Assembly (NCBI RefSeq): GCF_000311865.1
Contig: NZ_HE978580.1
Coordinates: 31,065-95,064, forward strand
Source of the DNA: Peptoniphilus obesi ph1
GTDB taxonomy: Bacteria; Bacillota; Clostridia; Tissierellales; Peptoniphilaceae
Direction: 5' to 3'
Length of the DNA stretch: 64,000 bases
Shown here: one piece after another, positions 38,074-48,970 of the stretch
How the letters are laid out: every line of letters starts with the position of its first letter
How positions within the stretch are numbered: position 1 is the stretch's first letter
Program-made: the position numbers and the translations under genes
Notes under the pieces: model-generated
The model's input: only the letters and a program-made list of their open reading frames with translations
The model's database searches: none
What the model was told of the DNA's origin: nothing

Positions 38074-40446
38074 CTATATAAATTCTATATCAATATAAAC
38101 TTTGTATTTATCTAAAACTTTCTCTTCCTTATTTATTACCCTTTTAACTATATCTGCTAACTTATCAATATTTTCAGGAGCAACTTTTAGACTTATCTTA
38201 GTTTTGTATTCATTATTAATTCTTGGCATACTTATAACCCTAGTATGCTCTGCATAAAATCCTTTAATTTCCTTAGATAAGCTTTCTAAAAATTTATTAG
38301 ATATATCGACAAGGCTTACATCGTTTTTGCCAACAAAATAAATATTTAGCATCTTAGTAAAAGGTGGGTAATTAAACCTTTTTCTCATTTGGATTTCAGT
38401 GTCATAAAATCCTTCATAGTCAAAATTTTTAGCATACTCAATTGCATAATTTTCAGGCTTATAGGTTTGTATAACTGCAAGTCCTTCCTTATTGGATCTT
38501 CCAGATCTTCCAGCTACTTGAGTTAGTAATTGGAATGTTGTTTCATTTGCCTTGTAATCTGCTATAAATAAAGATAAATCAGCTGCTATAACTCCAACTA
38601 GGTTTAGGTTTTTAAAATCAAGTCCCTTAGCTAGCATCTGAGTCCCTATCAAAATATCAGCTTCATTATTTTTCATTGACTCATAAGTTTCTTCATAGGA
38701 TGTTTTTGTATTCATTGTATCTTTGTCCATCCTAATAATCCTAGCTTGTGGAAATAATTTTCTTATCTCATCTTCAACTTTTTGCGTTCCGATGCCAAAT
38801 TGTTTTATATACTTGCTTGAGCAAGAAGGACATGTCTCTGGAAGTCTTTTTGTGCTTCCACAATAGTGGCAACGCAATATATTATTTGTCCTATGGTAAG
38901 TCATTGATATATCGCAATTATCACACCTGATTACATAGCCACACTTCCTACAAGAAACAAAATTTGAAAATCCTCTTCTGTTTAAAAATAAAATTATTTG
39001 CTCTTTATTGTCTAACTTTTCTTTAATTAAATTTAATAGTTTTGCAGAAAAAATCGAAGTATTTCCATGAGCTAATTCTTCTCTCATATCTACCAGGTCG
39101 ACTTCCGGAAGTCTTGCCCCTTCTACTGCCCTGTTTTTTAATTGGAAAAGTTTTATTTTTCCATTTTTTGAAGCATAATAATCGCAAACATCTGGAGTTG
39201 CTGATCCTAAAATTAATTTTCCACTTTTAATTTCCATTCTTTTCTTAGCAACTTCAATCGCATCATACCTAAGAGCATTGTGAAAATTGTAGGATGAGTC
39301 ATGTTCTTCGTCTACTATTATCATTTTTAAATTTTTAAAAGGTGCAAAAACTGCTGACCTTGCTCCGACAACCAAATCAACCTTTTGATTTTTGATTTTT
39401 TGCCAAGAATCATATCTTTGACCCAAAGAAAGTCTAGAGTGCATGGTCGCAACCCTATCTTTAAAACGACTTTTAAATCTTTCTATCATTTGTGGAGTCA
39501 AGGAAATTTCTGGAACAAGAACTATGACTTGTCCGCCCTTTTTTATTACATCTTCAGCCAATCTTAAATATAATTCTGTCTTGCCAGATCCTGTTTGTCC
39601 ATGGATCAAAGCAATATTATCATCCATATTTTTTATGCCGGCTAAAACTTCTTTTTGTTCCTTATTTAATTCAAATTCCTTATTTTTATATGATTTCTTA
39701 TAAGGATTTCTGTCTATCTTTTTATCATATATTTTTAAAATTTGCTTTTTTTCTAAATTATTTACTGGAGAATTTGATATATTTAAATCTTTTAGTGTAT
39801 CTTGTAAGGATCTTTCTCCATTTTCTTTGAGATATTCAATTACACTTAGCTGTTTTTTAGTTATTGAAATTTTTCCACTTTCAATTATTGAGGTGTAGTC
39901 ATCATTTAAGCATAGATATTTTTGAAATTTATCTGCTGAAAAAGTTTGTATTAGAAAATTTGTCTTTATCTTATTTTTATCTAGCAATTGGTTTAATATT
40001 TGATTCTCATGCTCAGATAATTGATCTATGACCTTATTATTTTTTATTTTTTCTAATAAATCTTTTTCTTCTTCGTTCAGACCACTTTCATCAAGAATTT
40101 CATAGTTTTTTTTAATCTTTTTTATATCGCCTGGTGGCATAATTGGTGTAAAAGTCTTTGATATACCTGTTAGGTATTTTTTGCTCATCCAAAGACCGAG
40201 CTCTATCAAGTCTTCGTTTATTATTGGGTCATGGTCTAAAAGTCCATAAATTTCTTTGGGTTCATAATTTGATTCATTTTTTTCTTTTATTTTTATAACT
40301 ACTGCTATTTTTTTCTTGTTGCCTCTTCCAAAAGGAACTACTACCCTACTACCAGCTTTTATATCCAAAAAAGAAGGGCAGGAGTATGTGTATAAGACAT
40401 CAATCTTAGATATTGTATTTTCTAAAAAAACATCTAAATACTTCAT
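38074..40446 (-). CDS. priA: Primosomal replication restart helicase PriA
   Basis: 790 residues. N-terminal DNA 3'-end-binding domain, winged helix, then superfamily 2 helicase with HGQTGSGKTELYLR (about 283), DEEHDSSYNF and two zinc-binding clusters (CRKCGYVIRCDNCD and CHYCGSTKRLPETCPSC). Reloads the replisome at collapsed forks. The chosen ATG follows AAGGAGATTTA; the frame opens 11 codons further up inside the coaBC terminator. Downstream def and fmt are the classic neighbours. Confidence 0.96.
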   Translation of the reverse strand: MKYLDVFLENTISKIDVLYTYSCPSFLDIKAGSRVVVPFGRGNKKKIAVVIKIKEKNESNYEPKEIYGLLDHDPIINEDLIELGLWMSKKYLTGISKTFTPIMPPGDIKKIKKNYEILDESGLNEEEKDLLEKIKNNKVIDQLSEHENQILNQLLDKNKIKTNFLIQTFSADKFQKYLCLNDDYTSIIESGKISITKKQLSVIEYLKENGERSLQDTLKDLNISNSPVNNLEKKQILKIYDKKIDRNPYKKSYKNKEFELNKEQKEVLAGIKNMDDNIALIHGQTGSGKTELYLRLAEDVIKKGGQVIVLVPEISLTPQMIERFKSRFKDRVATMHSRLSLGQRYDSWQKIKNQKVDLVVGARSAVFAPFKNLKMIIVDEEHDSSYNFHNALRYDAIEVAKKRMEIKSGKLILGSATPDVCDYYASKNGKIKLFQLKNRAVEGARLPEVDLVDMREELAHGNTSIFSAKLLNLIKEKLDNKEQIILFLNRRGFSNFVSCRKCGYVIRCDNCDISMTYHRTNNILRCHYCGSTKRLPETCPSCSSKYIKQFGIGTQKVEDEIRKLFPQARIIRMDKDTMNTKTSYEETYESMKNNEADILIGTQMLAKGLDFKNLNLVGVIAADLSLFIADYKANETTFQLLTQVAGRSGRSNKEGLAVIQTYKPENYAIEYAKNFDYEGFYDTEIQMRKRFNYPPFTKMLNIYFVGKNDVSLVDISNKFLESLSKEIKGFYAEHTRVISMPRINNEYKTKISLKVAPENIDKLADIVKRVINKEEKVLDKYKVYIDIEFI

Positions 40447-40473
40447 TAAATCTCCTTGCCCTATCATAAAAGA

Positions 40474-40494
40474 AAGCAAGAATAAATCTTGCTT
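40474..40494 (-). terminator. Hairpin at the end of coaBC
   Basis: AAGCAAGA / TCTTGCTT, 8 perfect pairs with a 5-base loop, overlapping the coaBC stop and followed on the minus strand by an interrupted T tract. Possibly only a partial terminator before priA. Confidence 0.6.
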
Positions 40495-41692
40495 AAAACA
40501 ACTCTCTTACCCTATTTAAAATAATATCTGCAAGCTCTATCTTCTCAAGTTTTTCCAAACTATCAATCTTGCCATTTCTATCTAAGATACTGACAATGTT
40601 AGTATCTTGCTTAAACCCTGCTCCTGCTTGTTTGATATTATTTACAACAATTAAATCAAAGTTCTTTCTTTTTAATTTTCCCTTAGCATTTTCAATTTCA
40701 TTTGAGCTTTCTGCTGCAAACCCAACAATTATCTGGTCATCAGATTTTAATTTTCCAAAATGTTTTGCTATATCAACATTTTCTGTCATTTCAATAATAT
40801 TTAAAGATTTTTTGTCTTTTTTAATCTTTTCATCAGAATAAGACTTTGGTTTAAAGTCTGCTGGAGCCGCTGCTTTAATTAAAACATCTGTGTTAGAAAA
40901 GCTTTTTTCTATTGCATCAAACATATCTTGTGTGCTGGTAATTCTTATAAAATTATCAACTTTAGGTGGTTTTATACTTGTTGGTCCAGAAATTAAGGTA
41001 ACCTCTGCTCCCCTGTATTTAGCTCTTTTTGCTAAAGCATAACCCATTTTACCACTTGAATGGTTTGATACAAATCTTACTGGGTCAATCGCTTCAAGTG
41101 TTGGACCAGCTGTTATTGTAAATTTTTTGCCTTGCAAATCTTTTTCTGTTAGAGCTTCATCAATAGCTTCTAATATTTCAGATGGCTCTAGCATTTTGCC
41201 TGAACCAACATCTTCACAAGCTAGTAAATCATATTGAGTTCCAAGAACTATAACCCCACGCTTTCTAAGAATTTCTAAGTTTTTTTGATTCGCTTCAGAT
41301 TCTAGCATTTGGGTGTTCATAGCTGGAACAAACATAACTTTTGACCTTGAAGCCATAAGTATTGTTGTTAAAAGATTATCCGCTATTCCATTTGCATATT
41401 TTCCAATTGTATTGGCAGTTGCTGGTGCTACTACTATTATATCTGCCCACTTAGCAAGAGAAACATGCTCAACATTCATATTTGATAGCTGATCAAACAT
41501 ATCTATATGAACAACATTTGAAGACATTGTCTGCATAGTTAATGGTGTTATAAATTTTGTAGCTGCAGGAGTCATAACAACTTTTATATTAGCCCCTTGC
41601 TTTCTTAGCGCACTTGATAATGAAGGAATTTTATAGGCAGCTATTCCACCTGTTATTCCAAGTAAAATATTTTTACCCTTAAGCATTATCAT
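40493..41692 (-). CDS. coaBC: Bifunctional phosphopantothenoylcysteine decarboxylase/synthetase
   Basis: 399 residues. Two steps of coenzyme A synthesis. The N-terminal flavin decarboxylase domain (1-175) has GGIAAYK, VTPAATKFI and APATANTIGKYANGIADNLL, with PAMNTQM as the substrate clamp; the C-terminal CTP-dependent synthetase has ITAGPTLEAIDPVRFVSN and HSSGKMGYALAK. Two ATGs lie six bases apart at the start; neither has a strong ribosome site, consistent with coupling to rpoZ, which it overlaps by 14 bases. Confidence 0.95.
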   Translation of the reverse strand: MIMLKGKNILLGITGGIAAYKIPSLSSALRKQGANIKVVMTPAATKFITPLTMQTMSSNVVHIDMFDQLSNMNVEHVSLAKWADIIVVAPATANTIGKYANGIADNLLTTILMASRSKVMFVPAMNTQMLESEANQKNLEILRKRGVIVLGTQYDLLACEDVGSGKMLEPSEILEAIDEALTEKDLQGKKFTITAGPTLEAIDPVRFVSNHSSGKMGYALAKRAKYRGAEVTLISGPTSIKPPKVDNFIRITSTQDMFDAIEKSFSNTDVLIKAAAPADFKPKSYSDEKIKKDKKSLNIIEMTENVDIAKHFGKLKSDDQIIVGFAAESSNEIENAKGKLKRKNFDLIVVNNIKQAGAGFKQDTNIVSILDRNGKIDSLEKLEKIELADIILNRVRELF

Positions 41693-41990
41693 CAGAGCTT
41701 TCTTGATCTATGTTCGATTCTTCTAGCTTTTTATTTTTTAAAATTTCAAGCTTTTCTTCTTTTTCTTTTTCTATCTTTTCTTTGTATTTTTTATCACTCA
41801 TAGTTTCTCCGTATACAATGGCTCCGTCCATAACTTCTTCCATTGCAACAGATACTGGTTTAGTGTCTGAAGTTTCTATAAGTGGATCAGATCCTTCTAC
41901 AAGTTTTCTAGCTCTTTTAGAAACTAAAACAACTAGAGAATATCTTGAATCTGTTACTTGTTCTAATTCATAAAATGAAGGTATATACAT
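41679..41990 (-). CDS. rpoZ: RNA polymerase omega subunit
   Basis: 103 residues. Short N-terminal omega core: LEQVTDSRYSLVVLVSKRARKLVEG, then PVSVAMEEVMDGAIVYG. The acidic-basic tail after residue 65 is a charged helix without family features. ATG overlaps the gmk stop (TGATG) with AAGGAG upstream. Conserved gmk-rpoZ-coaBC order supports the call. Confidence 0.92.
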   Translation of the reverse strand: MYIPSFYELEQVTDSRYSLVVLVSKRARKLVEGSDPLIETSDTKPVSVAMEEVMDGAIVYGETMSDKKYKEKIEKEKEEKLEILKNKKLEESNIDQESSDDNA

Positions 41991-42607
41991 CAATCTTCTC
42001 CTTCTTCTAATTTTAATTCTTCTTTGATATTCTTATATCTTTTTACTCTTAATCTTTCAGCTGCAATGATATTTTCTATGTCTTTAACAGCTTGAGAGAC
42101 TTCCTTGTTTACGACAAAATAATCATATTCTCCAACAAAATCTATTTCTTTAAAAGCATTTTTATATCTAGTGTTGATTTCTTCCTCATTTTCTGTATCT
42201 CTTTTTATAAGCCTGTTTTTAAGTTCGCTCATAGTTGGAGGAAGTAGGAAAATAAAGACTGCCTCTTTATATTTTTCCTTGATTTGTAAAGCTCCTTGAA
42301 CATCTATTTCAAGTAAAACTATTTCTCCTTTTTCGATTTCGTCAAATACGAATTTTTTAGGAGTTCCGTAATAGTTAGTATGAACAAAAGCATACTCAAG
42401 CAAGTCATCATTTTCTACCATATCTTCAAATTCTTCTATGCTTGCAAAAAAATAATTGTCTCCATCGACTTCGTTAGGTCTTGGTGTTCTAGTTGTTACA
42501 GAAGTTGAAAATACTATTTCTTTGTTTTCTTTCATCAACTGTTGACTAACTGTTCCCTTACCACTTCCTGATGGGCCTGATAAAACTAATAAAAAACCTG
42601 CTGCCAA
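41990..42607 (-). CDS. gmk: Guanylate kinase
   Basis: 205 residues. Phosphorylates GMP to GDP. P-loop GPSGSGKGT (about 10-18), TTRTPRPNEVDGDNYFF (GMP binding) and LLEIDVQGALQI are complete. The start is TTG, with GAGGAAA upstream. GMP is produced downstream of guaB, elsewhere in this window. Confidence 0.96.
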   Translation of the reverse strand: MAAGFLLVLSGPSGSGKGTVSQQLMKENKEIVFSTSVTTRTPRPNEVDGDNYFFASIEEFEDMVENDDLLEYAFVHTNYYGTPKKFVFDEIEKGEIVLLEIDVQGALQIKEKYKEAVFIFLLPPTMSELKNRLIKRDTENEEEINTRYKNAFKEIDFVGEYDYFVVNKEVSQAVKDIENIIAAERLRVKRYKNIKEELKLEEGED

Positions 42608-42627
42608 GTAATTTCCTCTTTTCTTTA

Positions 42628-43503
42628 CTATTCTATGTTTTGGATTTGTTCTCTTAATTTCTCAATATCTGATTTTGCTTCAACTGCTATTTGCAAAATA
42701 TCAATATTATTAGTTTTAGAAGCTATTGTATTAATCTCTCTATTCAATTCTTGTACCAAGAAATCAAGCTTTCTACCTATAGCTCCTTTTCCCTTTATTA
42801 TATCATTAAATTGGCTTAAATGAGAAAAAACCCTAGTAATTTCTTCATCAATTGACAACTTATCTGCCATTATAGCTAGCTCTGTAGTTAACCTTGGAAG
42901 ATCAAGATATTTTTCATCTACATTGTTTGATATTGTTTCCTTTAATTTTTCTTGATTTTCTTCAAGTGCTTTTGGAGCAAGTTCTTTTATTTTATCTGCA
43001 TATATTCTTATATTTGCTAATATTTCTTCAAAGCTTTCTTTGATGTTTTCGCCTTCTACATTTCTCATTTTTATAAAATTATCCAAGGCTTCATTTAATG
43101 CAGCAAAAATTAATTTACTATACAAATCTTCATCTAGGTCTGATGATATATTTGTCATAACTCCTTGCATAGCATAAATATCTCTTAATCCAATCTTATC
43201 TTCGATTTCAAATTCATCTTTAAGATCACTTAAAGCATCATAGTATTGTTTTGCTAAAACTTTATTTATGCTTACATCAAATTCTGAAATATTTAAATAA
43301 TCTAAGTTTAAAAATACATCAATCTTTCCCCTGTGAACCCTAGATTTTATTTCTTTTTTTATTTTTTCTTCTATAAAAATCAAAGTTCTTGGTAATCTAA
43401 CATTAATATCACAATACCTATTATTTACCGATTTGATTTCAATTTTTACTTTTAATTTATCATCTGAACTTATGCCTAGGCCGTAGCCAGTCATACTATT
43501 CAT
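42628..43503 (-). CDS. YicC family endoribonuclease
   Basis: 291 residues, YicC/YloC family. MNSMTGYG at the N terminus, NNRYCDINVRLPR (about 27-39), and the C-terminal EITRVFSHLSQF and GRKLDFLVQELNREINTIASK block with acidic metal-binding residues. Members cut RNA and affect stationary phase and sRNA turnover in characterised species. In Bacillus the same gene precedes remA and gmk; remA is absent here. Start lies just downstream of the leuS terminator. Confidence 0.92.
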   Translation of the reverse strand: MNSMTGYGLGISSDDKLKVKIEIKSVNNRYCDINVRLPRTLIFIEEKIKKEIKSRVHRGKIDVFLNLDYLNISEFDVSINKVLAKQYYDALSDLKDEFEIEDKIGLRDIYAMQGVMTNISSDLDEDLYSKLIFAALNEALDNFIKMRNVEGENIKESFEEILANIRIYADKIKELAPKALEENQEKLKETISNNVDEKYLDLPRLTTELAIMADKLSIDEEITRVFSHLSQFNDIIKGKGAIGRKLDFLVQELNREINTIASKTNNIDILQIAVEAKSDIEKLREQIQNIE

Positions 43504-43525
43504 ATTGGCACCTCTTTATATTTAT

Positions 43526-43563
43526 AAAAAAAGTTAATATGGTAGATCCATATTAACTTTTTT
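43526..43563 (-). terminator. leuS terminator, long perfect palindrome
   Basis: Arms of 16 perfect pairs (core AGTTAATATGG / CCATATTAACT, extended by A and T runs) with a 5-base loop. The A and T runs at both ends make it able to act in either direction. Confidence 0.85.
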
Positions 43564-43566
43564 AAA

Positions 43567-45978
43567 TTACTTTATTACTATATTATATATTTTACCTGGT
43601 ACGTAAATTTCTTTTACTATTTTTTTATCTCCTACATAGTTGGCATAGTTTTCATTGCTCTTTGCAATTTCAACAACCTCTTCCTTGCTAGCATCTTTAC
43701 TAGCTTGGATTGTATATCTTACCTTACCATTAAATTGAACAGGAATTTCAACTGTTTGGTCAATTGTTTTACTTTCATCATATTTTGGCCATTCTTGTCT
43801 GTTTAGATATCCATCTAAACCAACTGTTTGCCACATTTCTTCTGTTATATGAGGAGCTACTGGATTTAATAACAATAAATAAGTTCTTAAATCTTCTTTT
43901 GTCAACTTATCATATTCATTAAATTCATTTAATAAGCTCATCAAGGCTGCTATTGCAGTATTAGCTTTTAGATTTTCATAATCATGGCTAACTTTTTTGA
44001 TTGTCTTATGGATTGATGATTCAAGTTCTTTTGTATACTGATCTGAATCTACAACTTTTTCTTGTAATTTCCAAACTCTTTCTAAGAACTTTCTACATCC
44101 TCTAACTGTATCATCAGACCAAGGTGCATTCTTTTCAAAATCACCTATAAACATTTCATAAAGTCTTAATGTATCGGCACCATACTCATCAACTATGTCA
44201 TCAGGATTTATAACATTCCCTCTTGATTTCGACATCTTTTCATTGTTATTACCTAAGATCATACCGTGAGATGTCCTCTTTGAATAAGGTTCTTTAGTTG
44301 GAACAACTCCTATATCATATAAGAATTTATGCCAGAATCTAGAATATAATAAGTGAAGTGTTGTATGTTCCATTCCACCATTATACCAATCTACTGGAGT
44401 CCAATAATTGATTGCTTCTTTAGATGCTAAAGCTTCGTCATTGTGTGGATCAGTATATCTCAAGAAATACCAAGAAGATCCTGCCCATTGTGGCATTGTA
44501 TCAGTTTCTCTTTTAGCTGGCTTTCCACATTTTGGACAAGTTGTATTTACCCATGAATCCATTTTTGAAAGTGGACTTTCTCCATCATCTGTTGGTTCAT
44601 AAGATTCTACTTCTGGAAGTAAAACTGGTAAATCTTTCTCATCAACTGGAACCCAACCGCAGTGGTCGCAATGAACTAGAGGTATTGGTTCTCCCCAATA
44701 TCTTTGTCTTGAAAATACCCAGTCTCTTAATTTATAGTTAACTTGTTTATGACCAAGTTCTCTTTCTTCTATAACTTCAATCGCTTTTTTAATTGCATCT
44801 TTTACATTTAATCCATCTAAGAAGTCAGAATTTATCATTGTTCCATTATTTATATCAACATTTGGTAACTCATCTGATTCTTTAGATTGTATTACTTGAA
44901 CTATTTCTTGATTGAACTTGCTTGCAAATTCATAGTCTCTTTCATCATGAGCAGGAACAGCCATTATAGCTCCTTTTCCATAGCTCATCAAAACATAATC
45001 AGATATCCAAATTGGCATTTCTTTATTATTTAAAGGGTTTATTGCCTTTAAGCCCTTAAGCATAACACCAGTTTTTTCTTTATTTAATTCTGATCTTTCA
45101 AAGTCTGATTTTTTTGCAACTTCAGCTTTATAGTCATTAACTTCATCTATATTTTCAATTCTATCTTTATATTTTTCTATGCAAGGATGTTCCGGAGCAA
45201 CAACCATATAAGTTGCACCAAAGATTGTATCTGGTCTTGTTGTATAAACATCAAGATGATCTTCTGTGTCCTTTATATTAAACTTAATTTCAGCACCCTC
45301 AGATCTTCCAATCCAGTTTTTTTGTTGAGTTTTTATCTTTTCAACATAATCAACATCATCAAGATCATCAATTAATCTTTGCGCGTATTCTGTTATTTTT
45401 AGCATCCATTGGCTTTTAACCTTATGAATTACTCCTGTTCCACATCTTTCACAATTTCCTCCAACAACTTCTTCGTTGGAAAGACCTACTTTACAAGATG
45501 GACACCAGTTAATTGGCATCTCAGACTTATAAGCTAGTCCGTGTTTAAATAATTGTAAGAAAATCCATTGTGTCCATTTATAATAGCTTGGGTCAGTTGT
45601 GTTTACTTCCCTTGCCCAGTCAAATGAAAATCCTATTGATTTTAATTGTTCTTTAAATTTTGCAACATTATTTTCTGTTACTATTTTAGGATGAATCTTA
45701 TTTTTAATAGCAAAGTTTTCAGTTGGAAGTCCAAAAGCGTCCCAACCTATTGGGTAAAGTACGTTATATCCTTCTAGTCTTCTCTTTCTTGCTACAATAT
45801 CAAGAGCTGTATAAGGTCTTGGATGCCCTACGTGAAGTCCCTTTCCTGATGGATAAGGAAATTCTATCAAAGCATAATATTTTTCTTTATCTGATTCATT
45901 TTCTGCATGGAATGTTTGGTCTTGGTCCCAAAAATCCTGCCACTTTTTTTCTATATCTTTTGGATTATAACTTGTCAT
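43567..45978 (-). CDS. leuS: Leucyl-tRNA synthetase
   Basis: 803 residues, full-length class I synthetase. HIGH motif as HVGH in [16 protein letters not shown] (about 38-53), zinc-type [21 protein letters not shown] insert, CP1 editing domain with [14 protein letters not shown] (about 247), KMSKS in [11 protein letters not shown], then the anticodon domain. Lies 8 bases after asnS; both depend on the promoter before asnS. No T-box leader. Confidence 0.97.
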   Translation of the reverse strand: MTSYNPKDIEKKWQDFWDQDQTFHAENESDKEKYYALIEFPYPSGKGLHVGHPRPYTALDIVARKRRLEGYNVLYPIGWDAFGLPTENFAIKNKIHPKIVTENNVAKFKEQLKSIGFSFDWAREVNTTDPSYYKWTQWIFLQLFKHGLAYKSEMPINWCPSCKVGLSNEEVVGGNCERCGTGVIHKVKSQWMLKITEYAQRLIDDLDDVDYVEKIKTQQKNWIGRSEGAEIKFNIKDTEDHLDVYTTRPDTIFGATYMVVAPEHPCIEKYKDRIENIDEVNDYKAEVAKKSDFERSELNKEKTGVMLKGLKAINPLNNKEMPIWISDYVLMSYGKGAIMAVPAHDERDYEFASKFNQEIVQVIQSKESDELPNVDINNGTMINSDFLDGLNVKDAIKKAIEVIEERELGHKQVNYKLRDWVFSRQRYWGEPIPLVHCDHCGWVPVDEKDLPVLLPEVESYEPTDDGESPLSKMDSWVNTTCPKCGKPAKRETDTMPQWAGSSWYFLRYTDPHNDEALASKEAINYWTPVDWYNGGMEHTTLHLLYSRFWHKFLYDIGVVPTKEPYSKRTSHGMILGNNNEKMSKSRGNVINPDDIVDEYGADTLRLYEMFIGDFEKNAPWSDDTVRGCRKFLERVWKLQEKVVDSDQYTKELESSIHKTIKKVSHDYENLKANTAIAALMSLLNEFNEYDKLTKEDLRTYLLLLNPVAPHITEEMWQTVGLDGYLNRQEWPKYDESKTIDQTVEIPVQFNGKVRYTIQASKDASKEEVVEIAKSNENYANYVGDKKIVKEIYVPGKIYNIVIK

Positions 45979-45986
45979 ATTTCCTC

Positions 45987-47369
45987 CTAAAATTCCGCTT
46001 GTCCAACTGTTCTTGGGAACGGAATTACGTCTCTTATGTTTTTCATTCCAGTTATATACATAACAGCCCTATCAAAACCAAGTCCAAAACCTGAATGAAC
46101 CACACTACCATATCTTCTTAAATCTAGATACCATTGATAGTCATCTATATGCATATCTTTATCTCTCATCTTTGCTTCAAGAATTTCTAGATTGTCCTCT
46201 CTTTGAGATCCACCAATGATTTCTCCAACTCCTGGAACAAGTAAATCCATTGCTGCTACTGTCTTTTTATCTTCATTTTCTTTCATATAGAAAGCCTTTA
46301 TATCTTTTGGATAATCAGTTACAAATACTGGTTTTTTAAATACTTCTTCAGTAATGTATCTTTCGTGTTCTGTTTGTAGGTCAATTCCCCATGAAACTTT
46401 ATATTTGAATTCTTTTTTAGATTTTTCTAATATATCAATAGCTTCAGTATATGTTATTCTAGCAAATTCTGAATTAACTATATTTTCCAATCTATTTAGC
46501 AAATCTTTATCAATAAATTTGTTGAAGAATTCCATTTCATTTTTTGCATTTTCTAGAACATAGTTGATGATGTATTTTAACATATCTTCTGCAACTTCCA
46601 TGTTCTTATTGTTATCAGCAAATGCCATTTCTGGTTCAATCATCCAAAATTCTGCAGCATGTCTTTGAGTATTTGAGTTTTCTGCCCTAAAAGTTGGTCC
46701 AAATGTATAAATATCTTTAAATGCTAAAGCAAAACTTTCAGCTTCAAGTTGTCCAGAAACTGTTAAACTTGTTTTTTTGCCGAAAAAGTCTTTTGAATAA
46801 TCAGTTTTACCATCTTCATTTTTTTCAACATTATCAAGATCAAGTGTTGTTACTTGGAACATTTCCCCTGCACCTTCTGCATCTGATGCAGTAATTATTG
46901 GAGCATGCAAATATATAAATCCTCTTTCTTGGAAGAATTTGTGTATTGCAAAAGCTAGTATAGAACGAACCCTAAATACTGCATTAAAAGTATTTGATCT
47001 AGCTCTTAAATGAGAGATGGTTCTTAAGTATTCCATAGTATGTCTCTTTTTTTGTAAAGGATAGTCTTTTTCTGAAATACAATAAGCTTTTATGCTAGTT
47101 GCATGTACTTCAACAGCTTGTTTAGAACCTGGGCTTTCTACTACTTCTCCTTCAATACAGAGTGATGAACTAATAGGATACTTTTCAATCTCTTTAAAAT
47201 TATCGAGTTTGTCATCATAAACAATTTGCAGTGTGTTAAAATTTGATCCGTCTGTGAGCTCAATAAATCCAAAATTTTTAGAACTCCTGCTTGTTTTAAT
47301 CCAACCTTCAATTTTTATTTCTTTCCCAATGTAATCTTTACTATTAAATAAAATATCACTAATAGTCAT
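45987..47369 (-). CDS. asnS: Asparaginyl-tRNA synthetase
   Basis: 460-residue class IIb synthetase: N-terminal OB-fold anticodon domain ([23 protein letters not shown], about 15-37), then the catalytic core with motif 2 region [25 protein letters not shown] and motif 3 [15 protein letters not shown]. The Asn specificity rather than Asp is judged from [12 protein letters not shown]. First gene of the asnS-leuS operon. Confidence 0.95.
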   Translation of the reverse strand: MTISDILFNSKDYIGKEIKIEGWIKTSRSSKNFGFIELTDGSNFNTLQIVYDDKLDNFKEIEKYPISSSLCIEGEVVESPGSKQAVEVHATSIKAYCISEKDYPLQKKRHTMEYLRTISHLRARSNTFNAVFRVRSILAFAIHKFFQERGFIYLHAPIITASDAEGAGEMFQVTTLDLDNVEKNEDGKTDYSKDFFGKKTSLTVSGQLEAESFALAFKDIYTFGPTFRAENSNTQRHAAEFWMIEPEMAFADNNKNMEVAEDMLKYIINYVLENAKNEMEFFNKFIDKDLLNRLENIVNSEFARITYTEAIDILEKSKKEFKYKVSWGIDLQTEHERYITEEVFKKPVFVTDYPKDIKAFYMKENEDKKTVAAMDLLVPGVGEIIGGSQREDNLEILEAKMRDKDMHIDDYQWYLDLRRYGSVVHSGFGLGFDRAVMYITGMKNIRDVIPFPRTVGQAEF

Positions 47370-47405
47370 CTTTTTCCTCCTAATTTATTTATCTATATAA
47401 GATGT

Positions 47406-47434
47406 ATTATATTCGTATTTGAAAATATTGTCAA
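47406..47434 (-). promoter_or_regulatory. Consensus sigma-A promoter of asnS-leuS
   Basis: -35 TTGACA (47429-47434), 17-base spacer, -10 TATAAT (47406-47411): both hexamers match the consensus exactly. Leader of only about 30 bases before asnS. Confidence 0.9.
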
Positions 47435-47614
47435 TTGAACGAATTACGCGATTTCCATCATATATAATTAAATTTATAATTTTAAAGCCATATCTTGTTT
47501 TTTTATTTTTACATATTATTTTCCAAACAAAATTCTATTCATTTTTAATTTTAATTTTAATTTTTATCGCTTCTTCATAAATATCTATATTTAATTTTAT
47601 TTACTAAAATGAAC
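47435..47614. other. AT-rich intergenic stretch without a recognised gene
   Basis: Between the asnS promoter and the rarA terminator. Contains a short run of TTTTAA repeats near 47542-47565. I see no coding potential, RNA gene or further promoter. Confidence 0.6.
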
Positions 47615-47646
47615 ATAAAAAAAGAAGTCTGCAAGGCAAACTTCTT
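47615..47646 (-). terminator. rarA terminator
   Basis: Minus-strand AAGAAGTTTGC pairs with GCAGACTTCTT (11 pairs, one U-G) around a 3-base loop, then seven T. Confidence 0.85.
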
Positions 47647-47660
47647 TATAAGTATAAAAA

Positions 47661-48965
47661 TCATAAATCTTTTAAATTTTTCAAATAATTTTTTATTTTC
47701 TTTTCGTAACCCATTTCTGTTGGATTGTAATATTTTCTGCCTCTTAATTCCTCAGGCAAATATTCCTGGTCAACATAATGGTTTTCATAATTATGTGGAT
47801 ATAAATATTCTCTTTTATCATCCTTACTTTTGTTGTGAGAATCTTTTAGATAATTTGGCACAGAAGAAAATTTTCCACTTTTTACATCTTCTTCTGCCTT
47901 ATTAATTGCAAGATAAGATGCATTTGATTTAGCAGCTGATGCAAGATAAGTTACAGCTTGGGCTAAATTTAACCTTGCTTCTGGAAGTCCAACATATTCT
48001 ACCGCTCTAAATGCTGCCACCGCAATTAAAAGTCCCATAGGATCTGCATTGGAAACATCTTCTGATGCAAATATAACAAGTCTTCTTGCTATAAATTTTG
48101 GATCTTCTCCTGCTTCAAGCATTTTTGCAAGATAAAATATTGCAGCATCTGGATCGCTTCCTCTTAAAGATTTTATAAAAGCAGAAATTGTATTGTAATG
48201 CTCGCTTGAATTTTTATCGTAGGAAATATTTCTTTTTTGTAGACAGTCTTTCATAACATCTGTGTCTATTTTTATAATTCCATCTATAGTGTCCGTTGAT
48301 AAAACTGCTATCTCTAAAGAATTTAATAAATTTCTTGCATCTCCAGATGAATTTTTAATTAAGAAATCTTTAGCATTATCTGTTATTTCTATATTTAATT
48401 TTTTGAAGTTTATATCTTCATTTATTGCCCTGTATACAAGTTTTAAAAGATCTTCTTCAGAAATTGATTTTAATTCTAAAACTTGAACTCTTGAAATTAA
48501 TGCTTTATTAACTTCAAAATAAGGATTTTCTGTTGTAGCTCCAATCAAAACTACAATTCCTTTTTCAACATAGGGCAAAAGAGCATCTTGTTGAGATTTA
48601 TTAAATCTATGAATTTCATCAATAAATAAAATAGAATTTTTGTTTTCGAATTTTAAACTGTCCTCAGCTTTTTGTAAAGTTTCTCTTAATTCTTTGAGGT
48701 TTGATGTTACTGCTGAGATTTCAAAAAAATTCTTATTGCTCATTTTAGCTAAAATTTTTGCAAGTGTTGTCTTACCAACCCCAGGTGGTCCGTAAAAAAT
48801 CATAGAACTTATCCTGCCAGACTTAACAAGTCTATTTAAATATTTTCCTGGTCCAACCAAATGTTTTTGACCAACAAATTCTTCTAAATTTTCAGGTCTC
48901 ATCCTGTAAGCTAAGGGAGCATTAGCCTTTAAATTATTATCCATATTCAAGCTAAATAAATCCAT
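47661..48965 (-). CDS. rarA: Replication-associated recombination protein RarA (MgsA)
   Basis: 434-residue AAA+ ATPase of the clamp-loader-like group. RMRPENLEEFVGQKHLVGPG (about 18-37), Walker A GPPGVGKTTLA (about 56), Walker B FIDEIHRFNKSQQD, sensor GATTENPYFEVN, and the C-terminal tetramerisation domain with GSDPDAAIFYLAKML. Acts at stalled forks. An in-frame GTG overlaps the nrdR stop 3 codons earlier; the ATG chosen is equally possible. Confidence 0.95.
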   Translation of the reverse strand: MDLFSLNMDNNLKANAPLAYRMRPENLEEFVGQKHLVGPGKYLNRLVKSGRISSMIFYGPPGVGKTTLAKILAKMSNKNFFEISAVTSNLKELRETLQKAEDSLKFENKNSILFIDEIHRFNKSQQDALLPYVEKGIVVLIGATTENPYFEVNKALISRVQVLELKSISEEDLLKLVYRAINEDINFKKLNIEITDNAKDFLIKNSSGDARNLLNSLEIAVLSTDTIDGIIKIDTDVMKDCLQKRNISYDKNSSEHYNTISAFIKSLRGSDPDAAIFYLAKMLEAGEDPKFIARRLVIFASEDVSNADPMGLLIAVAAFRAVEYVGLPEARLNLAQAVTYLASAAKSNASYLAINKAEEDVKSGKFSSVPNYLKDSHNKSKDDKREYLYPHNYENHYVDQEYLPEELRGRKYYNPTEMGYEKKIKNYLKNLKDL

Positions 48966-48970
48966 TTTTA

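Noticed and set aside
47542..47565. TTTTAA tandem repeat
   Set aside because: Three short units in very AT-rich DNA, expected by chance.
47435..47614. Possible small RNA or T-box in the rarA-asnS gap
   Set aside because: No T-box motif, no promoter-terminator pair of its own and only AT-rich simple sequence.
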